Below are positions 1 through 11,110 of a DNA stretch of 64,000 nucleotides, in pieces (the stretch's first letter is position 1; every line of letters begins with the position of its first letter). The notes below the pieces were generated by a model. That model was not told the origin of the DNA. It did not search any database and saw nothing but the letters and a program-made list of their open reading frames with translations. The stretch comes from Rhizophagus clarus. Its lineage: Eukaryota; Glomeromycota; Glomeromycetes; Glomerales; Glomeraceae. Location of the stretch: contig BLAL01000218.1 in assembly GCA_015698045.1 (NCBI GenBank), positions 434,001 through 498,000 on the forward strand, written 5' to 3'. The position numbers and the translations under genes are program-made.

Positions 1-1
1 T

Positions 2-316
2 GAGAGCGAGATCGAGATCGATGTTGATGGGAACGAGAATGATGGGAACGATGAGGGGAGCGAGATCGACGTTGATGAGAATGAGAATGATGGGAACGAT
101 GAGGGGAGCGAGAGCGATGGGAACGCGATCGTTGGAAACGATGAGGGGAGCGAGAGCGATGGGAATGCGATCGTTGGAAACGATGAGGGGAGCGAGAGCG
201 ATGGGAATGCGATCGTTGGGATTCGGAATGATAATAACGAGATTTGGATCGAGATGGGCGAGATCGAGGTTGACGAGTCGTTGAGCGAGATTTTGAGCGA
301 CTACGAGATCGATTAA
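2..316 (+). CDS. C-terminal part of an acidic repeat protein (partial)
   Basis: The frame starting at base 2 is open from the window edge to a TAA at 314-316, giving about 104 residues rich in Glu, Asp, Gly, Ser and Asn. A DNA repeat beginning GATGAGGGGAGCGAGAGCGA recurs at about 50, 98, 140 and 182 with spacings of 48, 42 and 42 bp. The period is a multiple of three, so the 14-residue repeat (core DEGSESDGN-AIVGN) keeps frame. The segment is far more G/C-rich than the DNA that follows. The other open frame here, starting at 21, is Met/Arg/Gly-rich and is probably a shadow. No start codon or domain is visible, and the function is unknown. The whole stretch could also be a non-coding minisatellite. 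Confidence 0.4.
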   Translation, partial: ESEIEIDVDGNENDGNDEGSEIDVDENENDGNDEGSESDGNAIVGNDEGSESDGNAIVGNDEGSESDGNAIVGIRNDNNEIWIEMGEIEVDESLSEILSDYEID

Positions 317-2092
317 TATGAGTTTGATGCCGAGATTGACGAGATTGGGAACGGGAACTAGATTCATTTCGTTGAGATCTAATATGAGGATGAGAGCCAT
401 CACGAGAAATAGGAATTAAATTTAAAGGTTTGAATTTTCTCATTATGATATTGATAATTTGATAATTTAAAGATTAAACAAGAAACAAAGGCTCTATATA
501 TAACCGTTACTTACGTCTTCTGAACCATTTTCGTTATCGTCTGATTAAAATAAAAGATAGATTAAATTAATAAGACTCGTTATCATTTAATAAAATATAT
601 CGCTATCAATATTAATTAAAATAAATCAATAAATTAAATAAACTTGATATTATATCGCTTTCAATTAATTAAAATGTATTATTTAAAATAATCAGTAAAC
701 TACATTAATTAAATTAAGATAAATCAATCAATATTTAAATATATCAGTAAACTAGATATTATATCGCTATCAATTAATTAAAATATATCAATAAACTAAA
801 TATTATAGCGTTATCAATTAATAGAATATATCAATAAATTAATTAAAATATATCAGTAAACAATTAATAATTAAAAATATCAATAAATTAATTAAAATAT
901 ATCAATAAAGTATATCAATGAATTAATTAAAATATATTAATAAACTAAATATTATATCATTATCATAAATAACATGTCCAAATTAGTAATAACACATTTG
1001 AAGCTTGATAAAGTTATACTTACGGAAGCTGGTTTTTCCGACAGGAAATATAATTGGCGAAAAGAAATATGCTTACTTTGTTAAGCCGACGAAAATAAGG
1101 CGAAAAATAAGGCGAAAAATATCGTCAACCATTAACGAAAAAAATGAAAGGCAACAAAGAAAATTTGTTGCATCGTACTAAAACGTGGAGAAAAAAGAAA
1201 GAAAGCGTGGTAAACGTACGCAAATGTACCATACTCGCGAGCAAATTTATAGTAAACGTAAACAAATTGGAAATCACCGATTTGTAGAACGTGCATGGTA
1301 AACGCGGTAAACGCAAACAAACTTTATAGCTCCTGCCAATCACGTCGGGTGACATTTATGCACTATCTAGTCACGTGGTATTAACAAACTGTACGTCTGT
1401 GCCAACTGCCAAGGGCAAAAGAAGAATTAAAGATTTATTAAAACAATTCTATTAATTAACAAGTAATTTTAACCATGACTGATTGTTAGAATAAACGTAT
1501 ATATGCTATAACTCAACATATTATTGTAAGCGACTCAATAAAAGATAAAATAATAAATATTTGATATCTCGTTAACAGCTTTAAATGATACTGATGTACT
1601 AGAAATTGACGACTTGAAAGAAAATATATAAAAAAAAAATGAAATATAGTTTTTCCTAATTTTTGATATATTCGAAAGAATAGGCCAAGTGTTAAATTTT
1701 GATGTTGTTGCAGTTGCGAACAACTAAGACACTTTTTTTATAACTCTCGCATTTTGATCTGTGAATAGGAAATTGCTACATCTCTACTTAAATTATTTGG
1801 ATCTTTCGAATTCGTGATGATATATGAGATTTATTAGTAAGTCGATTGACATGTTTCAAGAATCGGATTAATTGAATTTGAAAAAATTTTCTAGTATAAT
1901 TATACCCCTTAATACCAAATTTAATTAGAGAATTAGCAAAAATAAAATTATATTTTAGTATTTGATAAAATACATTGGTCTTGACATCATTGTCATGTGT
2001 TATTATCAAAATAGCTTAATTACCAAGCTGTGCCTTGACAAAAATGGACCAAGAATCGGGATTGCCGAACCAATTAGATTGATTTGCAATTC

Positions 2093-2135
<43 letters not shown>
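317..2135. repeat. AT-rich intergenic DNA with a degenerate minisatellite
   Basis: Between about 570 and 960 the motif TATATCGCTATCAATTAATT and variants recur near 597, 650, 760, 803 and 953, alternating with AAAATATATCAATAAA. This is a degenerate AT-rich tandem array with no regular period. From 1020 to 1120 there is a short region with repeated GGCGAAAAATA. No convincing gene was found; the short minus-strand open frames at 1125-1355 and 1535-2009 are low-complexity. A run of about 40 A (roughly 2096-2135) directly precedes the transposase start. Confidence 0.5.
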
Positions 2136-2138
<3 letters not shown>

Positions 2139-5100
2139 TCGGAATCTCTAGATACAAGAACCAGAACCAAAGTGCATTGTTTCTGTAAAGAATGTAACGG
2201 TAAATTGGTTGATCCAAGGACTAAACTGAAACATGAGTTAAAATATAAATTAAAATCTAATGCGAATAATAATTTTGGTAACAATTATCAAGAAGGTTCT
2301 TCAAATGTTATATCATCTGATGCTGTTGATGAAGATGTAATGGAATGCGACCCAATACAAGGGATAAATGATACATCACCTGATATAACTGAACAATTAT
2401 CCGAAGATATTGAACAATTGTCCGAAGATATTGAACCATTGTCCGAAGATATTGAACCATTACTCACAAGAAACTATTTCTTTTTAACAAAGAAGACACC
2501 TATACATGAATCGGCAAAACATCGAACGATAAAGAAAGGAAAAATATCCGATCTTGTTCTTGAAAATTTATTATTGGATAATGTAAGAAACGAGAATGAT
2601 CAAGACGGGGATTCTGAAGATGATGACGATAAAAATGGAGATACTGAAGATAGCGATTCTAATTATTCCAATGATTATGAAGATGATGACGATGAGGAAG
2701 TCAATTTTGCATCAACAGATTTCGATGACGGCGAACCAATTCTTCCTAACATTAACATTAATGATAATTATACTTGGACTATTTTGTGGATATTACAATA
2801 TCAACAACGATTTAAACTTTCCAATGTAGCTATAGATTCTTTGTTCAAGTTCTTAAGATTTTTTCTTTTGACAATAGATGAAAATAAATTTTCATCTTTT
2901 CCTTCCTCTTTATATATGGCTAAAAAGGTGTTGGGGATATCCACAACGATAATTAAATATGCAGCCTGTGACAGATGTCACAAATTGTATGATATAAAAG
3001 AATTATTAGACAATACTGAAATACCAACTTGCAGTTTTGTAAACTATCCAAATCACAGAATAGAACGATTTCGACAACAATGCAATAACCCTCTATTAAC
3101 GAAAATAGATAGTAATAATAGTAGTAATAATCCCATTTTCCGTCCGATAATGACATTCCCGTTAATAAATATTAAGCAACAATTGACCCTTTTTTTTAAT
3201 CGCAAAAATTTTGAAATGTCATGTCGGAAGTGGTCAGAAAGGAAAAACGGAACTGAAGCTTTATTCGATATCTATGATGGTAGGGTCTGGAAAAGTTTTA
3301 CAGATGATGATGGTGCGCTGTTTTTTACAAAAGAATTTGCCGATACTCATATCGGATTAATGTTAAATATGGATTGGTTCCAGCCATTCGTAAATTCACA
3401 ATATTCTGTTGGTGTGATTTATGCCGTTTTTTGTAATTTGCCACGTAATGAACGCTTCAAGCCACACAATATTCTCACACTAGCAGTAATGCCTGGTCCG
3501 AAAGAACCAAGCCAACATGAAATTAACAATTATTTGTATCCGATCGTTAACCAGTTAAATCGTTTGTGGAATGGCTATTTTATAAAAACAAACGAACACA
3601 ACAACGGTCGATTTGTCCGTGGTGCAATCATTGGCTGTTCTAGCGACGTCCCTGCATCTCGGAAATTATGTGGTTTCATCTCGGCTCGTATTGCATGCTA
3701 CCGATGTTACAAATCGGCAAATTTTATAAACAATCAACCAAATTTTGGGGGGTTTGCAGATTTAGACGACTGGTTTGTTGAGCGAGATATTAATGAAATA
3801 AGAGAAAAAGCAAGTGAGTGGAAACAATGTGCAACTGAAGAAGCACGAAGAGCCCATGTCTCTGAACATCATGTTCGCTGGTCGGAGATATACCGCTTGC
3901 TTTATTTTAATCCTGTTCGCTTTTGCGTAGTTGATCCTATGCATTGCCTTTTTCTCGGTGTTGCGAAATGGATCGTAACGAAACTCTGGATAGGTGAAGG
4001 TATATTAAATAACGAAAAGCTCAAAATTATGCAAGAGAGAGCTGACATGATAAAGTTCCCAAGTAACCTTGGACGCCGCCCTGTCAGAATAGCTACCGGT
4101 GAAGGATTCTCAAGTTTTACGGCGGACATGTGGAAAACCTTCATGTTAATTTTTGCAATACCTATCACATGGAGTTTCCTTGGATACATCGACCGAAAAA
4201 TTCTTGCATATTTCGTGCGCGCTTGCAAGATCTTAACAAACCGAGAGCTACAAAAAAATATGTTAAATGAAGCGTTTACAAGACTGATAGAGATGAACAA
4301 ATTAATTGAACAAAAATATGGTCAAGAAAAAATAAGTCCTAATCTGCATCTCTGTCTCCATATCTGTGAATGCGCATTAGACTATGGTCCTTTGTCCTCA
4401 TTCTGGTGTTATAGCTTTGAACGGATGAACGGAATTTTAGGTACGTGATTTAATTTTTCCGATTTGAAAATCGCAATGTTATTAATTATTTTTAAAAATT
4501 GTAGGTTCTTATAATAATAGCAGACGTAATATTGAACCTGAACTACTAAGAATTATGTCCGAAAATACAATCCTTCAATACTTCCTCTCAAATTGTGACA
4601 ACGATCACTTATTTTCCTCCTTGGAGATAATAGAACCAAGAAAATCTGTTGGCAGCTTGGCTGCACTTGATGATTTTGCGAGCGATGAGTATCAAAATTT
4701 TATAAGACTATCTCTTATTGAGGAAGATTCGGCTTACGGAACGGAATGTTTTCCTGGGTTGCTAATGAAACCGCGCAAAGAAACTACCCTTCCAAACCAA
4801 ATTTTGGACCTACTGGTAGAATTTTATAATAGTTTGTATAATGATTATTGTTTCATCTCCATCTACTCTATAATAGGTTCAAATAACAGTACTGTCGTAA
4901 ACCCTAGAATTATACAATATGGGAGAATAAGAATTGGGGCGGACATATATGGTTCTGTTCAGGCTGCTCGTCACAAAAAATCCTCATATATATTAGCTCG
5001 ATTTGTACATTATGATGGATCGATCGATGTTTATCCCGGTCAAGTACAATTTTATTTTGAGCATACTATTCATTTAAATAGTTCACGATCATTAACCCAT

Positions 5101-5352
5101 TCATTAGCGTTAGTCAAATGGTACAAACCGGTTCAAGATCATAGTACAAGATATTATTGCCAAGTAGATAACGACATAAAATCATGTAATATGGAATTAT
5201 GGACAAATGAGTTTTATGATATGAGAAGAGACAGTATTATACCCATACATCATATAATAGAAAAATTCATTAAATGTAATTTTGATACTGGGACGAGAAA
5301 AACAAAAGAATATATGGCTGTGATTCCTTTAAATAAAAAAATTTCGTTTTAA
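2136..5352 (+). CDS. CACTA/tnp2-type transposase (two exons)
   Basis: Exons 2136-4440 and 4505-5352, joined by a 64-bp GTACGT...TGTAG intron that keeps frame, give about 1,050 residues. The start chosen is the ATG directly after the A tract; the open frame runs further upstream only as poly-Lys. Near the N-terminus is a Cys/His cluster (HCFCKEC, about residue 14) followed by a highly acidic low-complexity region. The centre and C-terminal half match the tnp2/Transposase_21 style of CACTA elements: a CYRCYKSANF segment, DPMHCLFLGVAKW, and NLHLCLHICECALDYGP followed by FWCYSFERMNGILG across the splice site. Such proteins catalyse DNA cut-and-paste through an RNase-H-like fold. No stop or frameshift is seen, so this copy may be intact. 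Terminal CACTA repeats were not located. Confidence 0.75.
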
Positions 5353-7172
5353 AAACTTTATATAATATAAAATGAATTATATGTAAAATCGGAATGGCGA
5401 ATTCAATTATAGCATTTGTATTTGATTAAATTATAACAATCATTTTTTTTTGGCACAAGAATAACGATAAAGGTTACATATACCGTAATTAATTCTAACC
5501 GCGTGAAAAATCAGATAATTCAGATAACAAGAGATCTTATTTTGAGCCGGCAAAGTTGTATTGCAAATCGGTCTTTTATTACGGCATTACGATACAAGCA
5601 CCATACTTTGTGATTAATAACTCTAATCATGTAATAATTTTTAGATATCAAAGGTTTATTTTATTTTAATTAAATATCACATAAAGTATAAAACAATTAT
5701 TCTGGCTATATAAATACATTTAAGGCCGGCAAAGCTGTATTGCAAATCGGCCCTTCTTATTTGAAAAGGGTAACAATTACATTAAATTAATACGGCACTT
5801 ATTCAAAAATGTTTAAAAATGTTGCAACTTAATTCTCCAATAATCATCATTGTTATAATCAAGTTACTTACGACTTAAGCCTACTTTGATTATAAATAAA
5901 ACGGCACTTCGCACAGACAGAGCTCATGATATATGAGTTATCCCATCATGCCTATTTTACCCCTTGATAAAGGATTTTCGTTGCATGTACTTTCCTAATC
6001 AATGATAATCAAAGTTACTTACGACTTAAGTCTACTTTGATTATAAATAAAACGGCACTTCGCACAGACAGAGCTCATGATATATGAGTTATCCCATCAT
6101 GCCTATTTTAACTATGATTAAAGAATTTACATTATTATTGTAAATATTTTACTCATAAGTCATAATGATATCTATTTAGACTTCGACGAATAATGCGACA
6201 GAGGAGGCGGAATTATCATAACCAAAATTCGAAGCGAGAGGTCTATGTATAGTAAATAGATCATCAACTTTGGTACCAGAGTTATTTACAAACTTTAGGT
6301 GGCCACCTAGCCCACCTTTCCTATAACACACTATGCACGACGGCAAACGGTATAGGAGGCAGACTCTTCTTTCAGAAAGAAAGTTTTTTTTTGAAAAAAA
6401 AAAAAAATAGTACAATTAAATAGCGTTTAATTAAATGTGATTAATTAACTTTTTAGGAATAGGCCTTATCAATGCGATCTCATCAGTTTCGATTATCACT
6501 GTTCAACCTTATGAATACTTCAGTTATTGTTTGTGAAATCGAACCAACTGGGAATTCAATGTACAAAACAAGTAGAATATTTAGAATAGTATCTTATATT
6601 TATTAGTATAATAAATAATTTCAAAAATCCTATGATGTAAAATTACGAAATATTACAATTTAAATATCGGCAAAGGCTATTTTAAATAGAGTAAAATCTT
6701 TATTCGACCTGTGTCAAAAGCGGTAAAGTTTACACTAAATATAATATCTCTGGTTTAAATATCGGCATTTAATTAAAAAAAGGTAAAAATCGGCCGCTAA
6801 AATCGGCATTTCTGGATGAAAAATCGGAAGTTAACAAAAATCGGCAAAAAATTAGTAAAATAATCGGCAAAGCCTTATTGAAGTCGGCAAGGGAATTTTA
6901 AATAAGATAAAATCCTTTATTCGAACTATACGAAAAGGGTAAAGTATATAATAAATATAATATCTCCGGTTTAAATATCGGCATTTATTTAAAAAAAGGT
7001 AAAAATCGGCCGCTAAAATCGGCATTTATGACTGAAAAATCGGAATTTAACAAAAATCGGCAAAAATAGATATGGCTATACTAAAATAAGCAAAATTTGG
7101 CATATTCTATATTGAAGTCGGCAAGGCTATTTTAAATAGAGCAAAATCTGATTTTTTTTCATTCGACCTGTG
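5353..7172. repeat. Repeat array with CGGCA motifs and two duplications
   Basis: This gene-free stretch follows the transposase. About 100 bp containing AACGGCACTTCGCACAGACA occurs twice (about 5861-5960 and 6012-6111, offset 151 bp). The second copy holds an inverted pair AATCAAAGT/ACTTTGATT around the palindrome GACTTAAGTC. A second duplication of about 216 bp (about 6660-6875 and 6876-7091) has a third truncated start near 7118. Roughly sixteen CGGCA motifs lie between 5546 and 7122, often as ATCGGCATTT or ATCGGCAAAA. This could be the subterminal region of the CACTA-type element, which is inference. Confidence 0.6.
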
Positions 7173-7826
7173 GAAGAAAGAACAAGAGCTAAAACTATAG
7201 CAGATTTATGTGAAAAATACAAATGTGAATTGCACAAAACATTATGTTTTGTGCAAGAAAATCGTCACTTACAACTAAATTCAGCTAGGTTACAGCTCTA
7301 GGTGCGTGAGATAGTAAGTAATTTTATTTATTCAAATAAAAACTGATTCTATTATTTTTAACTACAAATAATTTTATATAAACAGATTAACAAGAATGTT
7401 ATCTATGATGTCCCTCCCACTTATCCCACATTCAGTACGACGTTGGGAGCATTAGTGGATAAAAATAATAATAGCGTACAAAATTTCACTACAACAACAT
7501 TGACACCATCTGCTGCATCTTCTAATCCAATCGTTATTCAAATGCCATTTCATTATCCTTATTCTCATTCGAATACACTTTCAAATACACTTACCCAACC
7601 ATCACCATCACCTGGCACACATGAATTACCTTTCATTTCCAAATTTCTTCATATTATTGATCAAAAATATTCTAGTAATGTGTATTCTAAATTTGAAGAT
7701 GCCTTTTTACAAAAAGAAATTATAGTGAACACCATAAAAGACTTAACTGATAAAGAAATGGTAAAGCTGGGAGTCAATAAAATAGGATGGCAGAAAAATG
7801 TAAGACAAGCGGCTCAAAGATATTGA
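7173..7826 (+). pseudogene. Truncated SAM-domain protein gene with an in-frame stop
   Basis: Two exon-like blocks (7173-7313 and 7386-7826) join at a clean GTAAGT...ACAG intron, phase 0. The first encodes EERTRAKTIADLCEKY and a Cys/His stretch and is interrupted by TAG at 7299-7301, where a Trp codon would fit (LQL-stop-VREI). The second continues INKNVIYDVPPTYPTF, then a Ser/Thr/Pro-rich linker. It ends in about 65 residues with the helical pattern of a SAM domain (LPFISKFLHIIDQKY...MVKLGVNKIGW). The 5' end is lost at the junction with the CGGCA repeat at about 7172. SAM domains mediate protein-protein contacts. The downstream half alone could be expressed only from a non-AUG or distal start. 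Confidence 0.6.
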
Positions 7827-8130
7827 TTTATTATTTTGTATTTGATATAAAATATAATAAAAATTACAGCATATTTGAGCAATAAAACAATTGACTTAAT
7901 TATTGATTATAATAAAATTTTCAATATTTTACACCTCTTCCTTCTAAATATGATCTTCATCCTCCTCTTCTAAGTTTCTTTCTTCAGATAACGTCACAAT
8001 TTCCTTACGTCTCTCTATATTTTTGTGATGTTTAATATCGTATTTTGATTCTATTTAGGTATTGTTAAAAAAATTAGATATTACATTTCTATTTTGTATA
8101 ATGTTCAAAATAATAAGTGATGAAATTTAC
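7827..8130. other. Short intergenic stretch with a possible 3' exon
   Basis: On the minus strand about 7945-8060 reads as a Glu-rich tail (ERRKEIVTLSEERNLEEEDE then stop). It may be the last exon of the SANT-like gene just to the right, but the visible splice acceptor is not in phase with the preceding exon, so it was not included in that model. Confidence 0.25.
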
Positions 8131-8486
8131 CTTTTTTTTTCCAAAAAAGTCTTCAAATTGTTCATAATATAATTCTCTGTTTCTAGTTTTCTTCCCTTTG
8201 CTATCTCCATCAATATACATTTTCATTAACTAATAAAAATTATATAAAATTAGTTCAAAGGAAATAACTAAGAAATATTATTGAATGTTTTACTTACACG
8301 ACAATCTCTTATAATTTCTTGGAATTTTTCTTTAACTTGACTTCCTATAAATCTTGATTTATATTTTAAATTAACTTTCATCACGACATCTTCCCAAAAC
8401 ATCCTTTTTCTGCCTTTAACTAGTGTATGATAATAATCATTATTGTCTTTCCTTTCCTTAATCATAAATTGGACCATTTCATCAAT
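8131..8486 (-). CDS. SANT/Myb-like DNA-binding domain protein (partial model)
   Basis: Two exons, 8486-8298 and 8229-8131, join in phase 0 across a GTAAGT...TTAG intron. The translation begins IDEMVQFMIKERK, continues with FWEDVVMKVNLKY and VKEKFQEIIRDCR, then LMKMYIDGD and ends RELYYEQFEDFFGKKK. The spacing of Trp and hydrophobic residues resembles the SANT/trihelix (Myb-like) helix-turn-helix domains that are common in fungal multicopy genes and often transposon-related. An exon upstream of 8486 is expected because the block opens at a TAG splice acceptor. No first Met exon was identified with confidence. It may be a live small gene or a decaying copy; function beyond putative DNA binding is unknown. 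Confidence 0.4.
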
Positions 8487-8866
8487 CTACATTTTAAAAG
8501 TTCAAGATATTTTTTTCACCAACCTTCGAATTTACTGTTAAATAATTTTTAATTCGTAATGGCATAAGACGATATGAAAAAAAAGAATAACTAAGTTTTT
8601 ATCTAATGACTTAATTATATTTATATAATACCATTCTGATTTCAGTTAAAGAGTAGGATAAATTTTAAGAATTGTAACTCGTATTACCATAAAACTTATT
8701 ACAGGCATACCGCGATCCAACTGCAACTAATCTATTAATTTAAATAATTTTATACGTGACCCACCCGCAACTTACTCGTGACTTAATCGCGACTTACCTG
8801 TGACCCATTTGTACTATACCAATAGTAATATATTTTATTTTATTTATTATTTTCAATAAGATATTT

Positions 8867-9966
8867 TTACATATAGATTGATGATTTAAAAAAAGATTGT
8901 GCCATTTGAGGAGTGATTTGGTCACACACAACTAATAAAGAATATATCAAATTGTTACAGGCTTCCATAAAATCATAATTACGTTTAATTCATGATTTAA
9001 TTACTGAAAATGCAGTCTTTATAGGATTATAATTCAGGAAATAAGGAGGGAGAAAAATTACATGACATTCTAATCCTTCCAATATTGAAATAAGATTGGT
9101 GTCATGGTGAATTTTAGCGTTCTATCATGATAACACTATTACTACCAGGGTAAGGATTCATAATAGATACCTATATTGAAATAAGTCTTATGTTATTATT
9201 TATAAATTATAAAATAATAAAATTACAATATTTACATACTACTTGATCAAGTATAAATCAATGAATCTTTTCTTATTGCAGGCTCCTTCGAAGATATCAA
9301 CGATAACAAATCCATCTAGAGTTAGAGCAGGTAGAATTGTATATCTTTTTCCTCGTACAAATACCACTTTTTTGCATGCTCGTATATTCCAAGGAGAATA
9401 CCCATAAAATCTCGATAGACTTCTTTCATCCTTAGCACTCTTGTCAATAAAGATTAATTGATTTGGAATATAACTTTCGCCAATAACACCTAGATAATGA
9501 GCATGTATGATTTCGCTTCTTTCATAAGCTTCTTTCTGAAGCTTTTATAAAAAAGAAAATGTAATTAGAACATTAAATTCATAATTGCTGTTTGTAAGAT
9601 TAATTTTTCAATACCTTTTTTTCAAGTGATTCCTAGATAGCAGAGTAATCTCCAAAGTGTTAAAATAGAAGCTCTTTTGCCTGTAAGATTCTCCATTTCA
9701 TGAGTTAACTCATCTAGATACCAGTTAACTTTATCTTTTATAAGACTTTGAAGAATGTACATGTCATTTCTATTAAAGAGCTTCTTTCTACCAAAAACTC
9801 CTTTAAAAGGATTAGTTACGCAGGCCCATTTTTCATACATATTTATTATTCTATTTACAGAGGACTTGCTCATATATAATGTATTAGCAATATCTATGAT
9901 TGAGCAACCATCAGCATATAGATATACAACTCTCTACCGTAAATCTTCGCTTAATTCTTTAGGCAT
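8867..9966 (-). pseudogene. Dead Tc1/mariner-type transposase
   Basis: Reading leftward from an ATG at 9966 the frame shows a helix-turn-helix region (CSIIDIANTLYMSKSSVNRII), a second winged-helix segment, and an RNase-H-like catalytic region (LIFIDKSAKDERSLSR, RGKRYTILPALTLDG, then VIFLPPYFLNYNPIKTAF). This is the layout of Tc1/IS630-like transposases. Lesions: TAG at 9934-9936, TGA at 9622-9624, TGA at 8990-8992, and a frameshift near 9115-9130 that destroys the second catalytic-Asp region. A Lys codon at 9017-9019 stands where the family has the third acidic residue (NPIE). One or two introns may lie at about 9230 and 9570. It cannot encode an active enzyme. Stop at 8867-8869. Confidence 0.8.
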
Positions 9967-10440
9967 ATTATTTTCTGTTTGAAAATAAATGGAATAAAAA
10001 GAGTCAATAGTTGCAATAACTACAAAACGTAAGATAGAGCTATTATAATACCTACTGTTAACGAAAAGAGAGGAAGTAGCCAAAGTAAACGTTAAAAATA
10101 TATATATATAAGTCTTTCTACCAAAAAATATCCTAAAACTTTATTTGAACAAGCTTTACAAGTATAATAATTGTAACATGTAATGTGAAAATGTTTGGTA
10201 ATCATTTGTAATCATTTGTAATCGTTTATAATCATATATAATCGAAGGAATAATCACTAGTAATCTCCTAAGAAAAGTAGAGCGAAGCATCCCAAAAACT
10301 ACTAAAAACATGTGGCATGACTCTGTCTTCTCGATATAACAAAAATATTTGTGTTAATAAGTGATATACTAGTGATATATCAATCTGATTTGCAAAAATC
10401 ACAGTTTTTTCTGTATTTATTATAATTGATCGACACAGTG
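9967..10440. other. Intergenic, no gene seen
   Basis: AT-rich DNA with a short serial repeat of TAATCATTTGTAATC near 10198-10250. No coding signal on either strand. Confidence 0.4.
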
Positions 10441-11110
10441 TAGATTCAATTTTTTTGAAAACAGCGATAATAAAAAATTTTTTTTTAAAAATTCTCTAAA
10501 AATTCATATGGAAAGGATTTATATAGAATTTTTTGATAAAAAATTTTTTTTAAAAGATTTTTAAAAATTTGTATAAAAAAAGTTTATATAGAATTTTTTA
10601 ATAAAAAATTTTTTTTTAAAAAATTTTCTAAAAGTTCATATAAAAAAAGTTTATATAGGATATCCGATAAAAAATTTTTTTTTAAGAGTTTTTTTAAAAG
10701 TTTTTATAAAAAATATTTATATGGAATTTTTAAATAAAAAATTTTTTTTTTAAGATTTTTTTAAAAAAAGTTTGTATAGAATATCTAATAAAAAATTTTT
10801 TTTAAAAGATTTTCTAAAAATTTTTATAAAAAAGATTATATAAAATTTTTTAATAGAAATTTTTTTTTTTAAAAAGATTTTTTAAAAATTTATATAAAAT
10901 AATTTTGTATAGAATATCTAATAAAAAATTTTTTTTTAAAAGATTTTCTAAAAATTTATTTAAGAAGAAGTTATATAGAATATTTAATAGAAAATTTTTT
11001 TTTAATAAATTTTCTAAGATTCATATAGGATATTTTTTATAAATAAAGATTTTTTTTTTTAAAATTTTTAAAAATTCATATGAAAAGAATTTGTATAATA
11101 AATATAATAA
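10441..11110. repeat. AT-rich degenerate tandem array (left block)
   Basis: Repeats of about 60 bp built from AAAAAATTTTTTTTAAAAGA, TTTTCTAAAAATTTATATAA and TTTATATAGAATTTTTTAAT recur about ten times. The same family reappears at 13960-14640 beyond the 2-kb inverted-repeat element. No coding signal. Confidence 0.65.

Noticed and set aside
21-284. Met/Arg/Gly-rich open frame with an ATG
   Set aside because: It is another frame of the 42-bp repeat. The frame at base 2 gives an acidic protein with a cleaner repeat, though this is not proven.
1962-2135. N-terminal extension of the transposase through the A run
   Set aside because: It starts from a non-ATG codon and passes through poly-Lys encoded by a homopolymer; the ATG at 2136 is the natural start.
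5353-7172. CRISPR-like interpretation of the repeated CGGCA array
   Set aside because: Motifs are five bases, irregularly spaced and embedded in eukaryotic intron-bearing DNA; there are no repeat-spacer units or cas genes.
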